Below, piece after piece: positions 53,650 to 53,916 of a DNA stretch of 53,916 nt. The DNA is from Chara braunii (Eukaryota > Streptophyta > Charophyceae > Charales > Characeae). The notes below the pieces were generated by a model that ran no database searches, was not told where the DNA came from, and worked only from the letters and a program-made list of their open reading frames with translations. Position 1 is the first letter of the stretch; each line of letters opens with the position of its first letter. The position numbers were made by a program, and so were the translations under genes. The DNA lies in assembly GCA_003427395.1 (NCBI GenBank), contig BFEA01000069.1, positions 933,181 to 987,096 on the forward strand. Reading direction: 5' to 3'.

Positions 53650-53785
53650 CGGGTAGCACGGCGTACACGTACGCGGGCTCCGTATGCGTGCATACGCGTA
53701 TGCACGTATGCGCATACGTGTTGCATACGTATGCCCGCGTACACAAATTTAGGGCCCGCGTACGCAAATTTAGGGCCGCGTACGT
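53650..53785. repeat. Palindrome-rich alternating purine-pyrimidine block
   Basis: Overlapping palindromes built from GCATACG, GTATGC, CGTACG and CGCGTAC units are followed by two copies of ACGCAAATTTAGGGCCGCGTACG-type sequence (AAATTTAGGG with GCGTACG). The alternating purine-pyrimidine run is a candidate for Z-DNA or cruciform structure. It may be the end of another hAT-like element of the kinds seen earlier. Confidence 0.65.
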
Positions 53786-53856
53786 CGTTACAGGGGCGGT
53801 TTTCCGGGTTTGTCTCGGCCCGGTAGGGGTTGGAGGGTGGGCGTTGGGATTGGTTG

Positions 53857-53874
53857 GTGTGTGCGTGTGTGTGT

Positions 53875-53916
<42 letters not shown>
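53857..53916. repeat. (GT)n microsatellite at the window end
   Basis: The GT tract has a single TAT interruption and runs off the window edge, so its length is unknown. Confidence 0.95.

Overview
This window looks like a gene-poor, repeat-dominated stretch of a eukaryotic nuclear genome. I found no intact host gene, no rRNA or tRNA gene, and no prokaryotic gene organisation. Long CT and GT microsatellites, very long AT-rich satellite arrays, nested retroelements and hAT-like and Harbinger-like DNA elements all point to a large plant or algal genome. The Penelope-like elements (PLEs) carry CCHC zinc knuckles and N-terminal GIY-YIG domains. They fit a streptophyte green alga such as Chara best, but that is an inference and not proven by this sequence.

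Layout. From 1 to 2250 there are microsatellites and foldback elements. At 2254-3865 lies a Harbinger-like DNA transposon with near-perfect terminal inverted repeats. At 3869-4620 is a solo PLE pseudo-LTR (pLTR) with a hammerhead ribozyme. Repeats fill 4620-7690. A 3'-truncated element (PLE1) occupies about 7690-9935. Satellite S1 follows in minus orientation (10330-11382 and 17132-18727) and is interrupted by PLE2 (11383-17131). A hAT-like element sits at 20155-20902. S1 then runs in plus orientation (21780-26370 and 32238-42105), interrupted by PLE3 (26371-32237). The right end holds a second satellite, S2 (43544-45360), with a hAT-like insertion in it. Beyond that is a degraded Ty3/gypsy pol on the minus strand, split by PLE4 (45894-52434, minus strand). 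The window ends in a GT microsatellite.

The four PLEs share one plan: a pLTR with a hammerhead ribozyme, then ORF1 with a CCHC zinc knuckle, a Lys/Glu-rich coiled coil and a short SAP-like module, then ORF2 with an N-terminal GIY-YIG endonuclease, a conserved linker and a Penelope-type reverse transcriptase, then a second pLTR. PLE1 is cut off inside ORF2. PLE2, PLE3 and PLE4 each have both pLTRs. The GIY-YIG-before-RT order recalls the Naiad/Chlamys type of PLE. The zinc knuckle, coiled coil and SAP-like ORF1 is the part that may be undescribed. All four copies are decayed by in-frame stops and a few frameshifts.

Two insertions can be read to the base. PLE3 lies between copies of GTTAG in S1. 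PLE4 lies between 11-bp direct repeats inside the gypsy pol, and removing it restores the gypsy reading frame. A Nextera mate-pair junction adapter remains in the assembly at 42855-42892, so the join there is suspect.
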